Source of the DNA: Candidatus Methanomethylophilaceae archaeon
GTDB taxonomy: Archaea > Thermoplasmatota > Thermoplasmata > Methanomassiliicoccales > Methanomethylophilaceae
Length of the DNA: 5,077 nucleotides
Direction of reading: 5' to 3'
NCBI GenBank assembly: GCA_013329105.1
Contig: DUKW01000012.1
Coordinates: 1 to 5,077 of the forward strand
Made by a program: the position numbers and the translations under genes. Of the stretch, positions 4,881 to 5,077 are shown one piece after another. Position 1 is the first letter of the stretch, and each line of letters starts with the position of its first letter. The notes under the pieces were generated by a model that made no database searches, had not been told where the DNA came from, and saw nothing but the letters and a program-made list of their open reading frames with translations.

Positions 4881-5077
4881 ATGGAATTTAACCTGGATCT
4901 GCAGGGTTTCGACATCTTTCAGTTGGCGGCTTCTCCCTATCCTGAGGCGATCTTGGGGTTGGGAGGTCTCTTGGCGATATTAATATCTCTTACGTATGCA
5001 AGGGACAAGGGGAAGGCTATGTACTATTTAGGGGCCACTCTGGGAATGGTGGTGGGTGCCCTGATGCTGATCTTAGT
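4881..5077 (+). CDS. Unrecognised membrane protein, 3' end outside the window
   Basis: From the ATG at 4881 the frame stays open for 65 codons to the window edge. The visible part has a short polar start (MEFNLDLQGFDIFQL), a first hydrophobic segment at about residues 23-39 (AILGLGGLLAILISLTY), a charged turn ARDKGKA (40-46), and a second hydrophobic segment at about 48-65 that runs off the end. This is the pattern of a small or multi-span integral membrane protein with a positively charged loop between helices, which the positive-inside rule would place on the cytoplasmic side. No Shine-Dalgarno sequence precedes the ATG, and TATA-like stretches lie upstream, so a leaderless transcript is likely. 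The other nearby ATG (4871) meets a stop after six codons. I do not recognise the family. Confidence 0.65.
   Translation, partial: MEFNLDLQGFDIFQLAASPYPEAILGLGGLLAILISLTYARDKGKAMYYLGATLGMVVGALMLIL

Overview
The window looks like a piece of a euryarchaeal chromosome, most plausibly from the class Thermoplasmata or a related lineage. The evidence is an archaeal Sm-like protein gene followed by ribosomal protein eL37 (absent from bacteria) and purF, AT-rich TATA-like boxes about 25 bases ahead of several start codons, a tRNA followed by a T-rich stop, and an archaeal-type pilin with an AVSPVVG-type N-terminus. The class-level guess is inference from style and gene order, not from a marker gene.

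Layout. Positions 1-836 hold the 3' part of an unrecognised acidic protein gene on the plus strand. After a 61-base gap containing a TATA-like box and an inverted repeat comes a compact operon, lsm (898-1113), rpl37e (1124-1291) and purF (1304-2710), with gaps of 10 and 12 bases. It encodes an RNA-binding Sm ring protein, a zinc-finger protein of the large ribosomal subunit, and the first committed enzyme of purine synthesis. A tRNA-Ala(GGC) gene with its own promoter and T-rich terminator follows at 2786-2861. On the minus strand, 3834-2953, lies a surface protein that joins a type IV pilin N-terminus to a LamG-like jelly-roll domain. It runs convergent to the tRNA and divergent from a metal-dependent amidohydrolase (3943-4842). 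At the right edge, 4881 onward, is the start of an unrecognised membrane protein that runs off the window.

The lsm-rpl37e-purF block is a translation and nucleotide housekeeping unit. The most interesting non-coding structure is the 108-base divergent region 3835-3942. It carries a perfect 11-bp-arm palindrome over the pilin TATA box and a tandem 13-base repeat running into the amidohydrolase TATA box. A second inverted repeat covers the ribosome binding site or start region of lsm. An oddity in the operon is that rpl37e and purF are in the same reading frame, separated by one amber codon and four sense codons. I found no CRISPR array, insertion sequence or obvious defence system.
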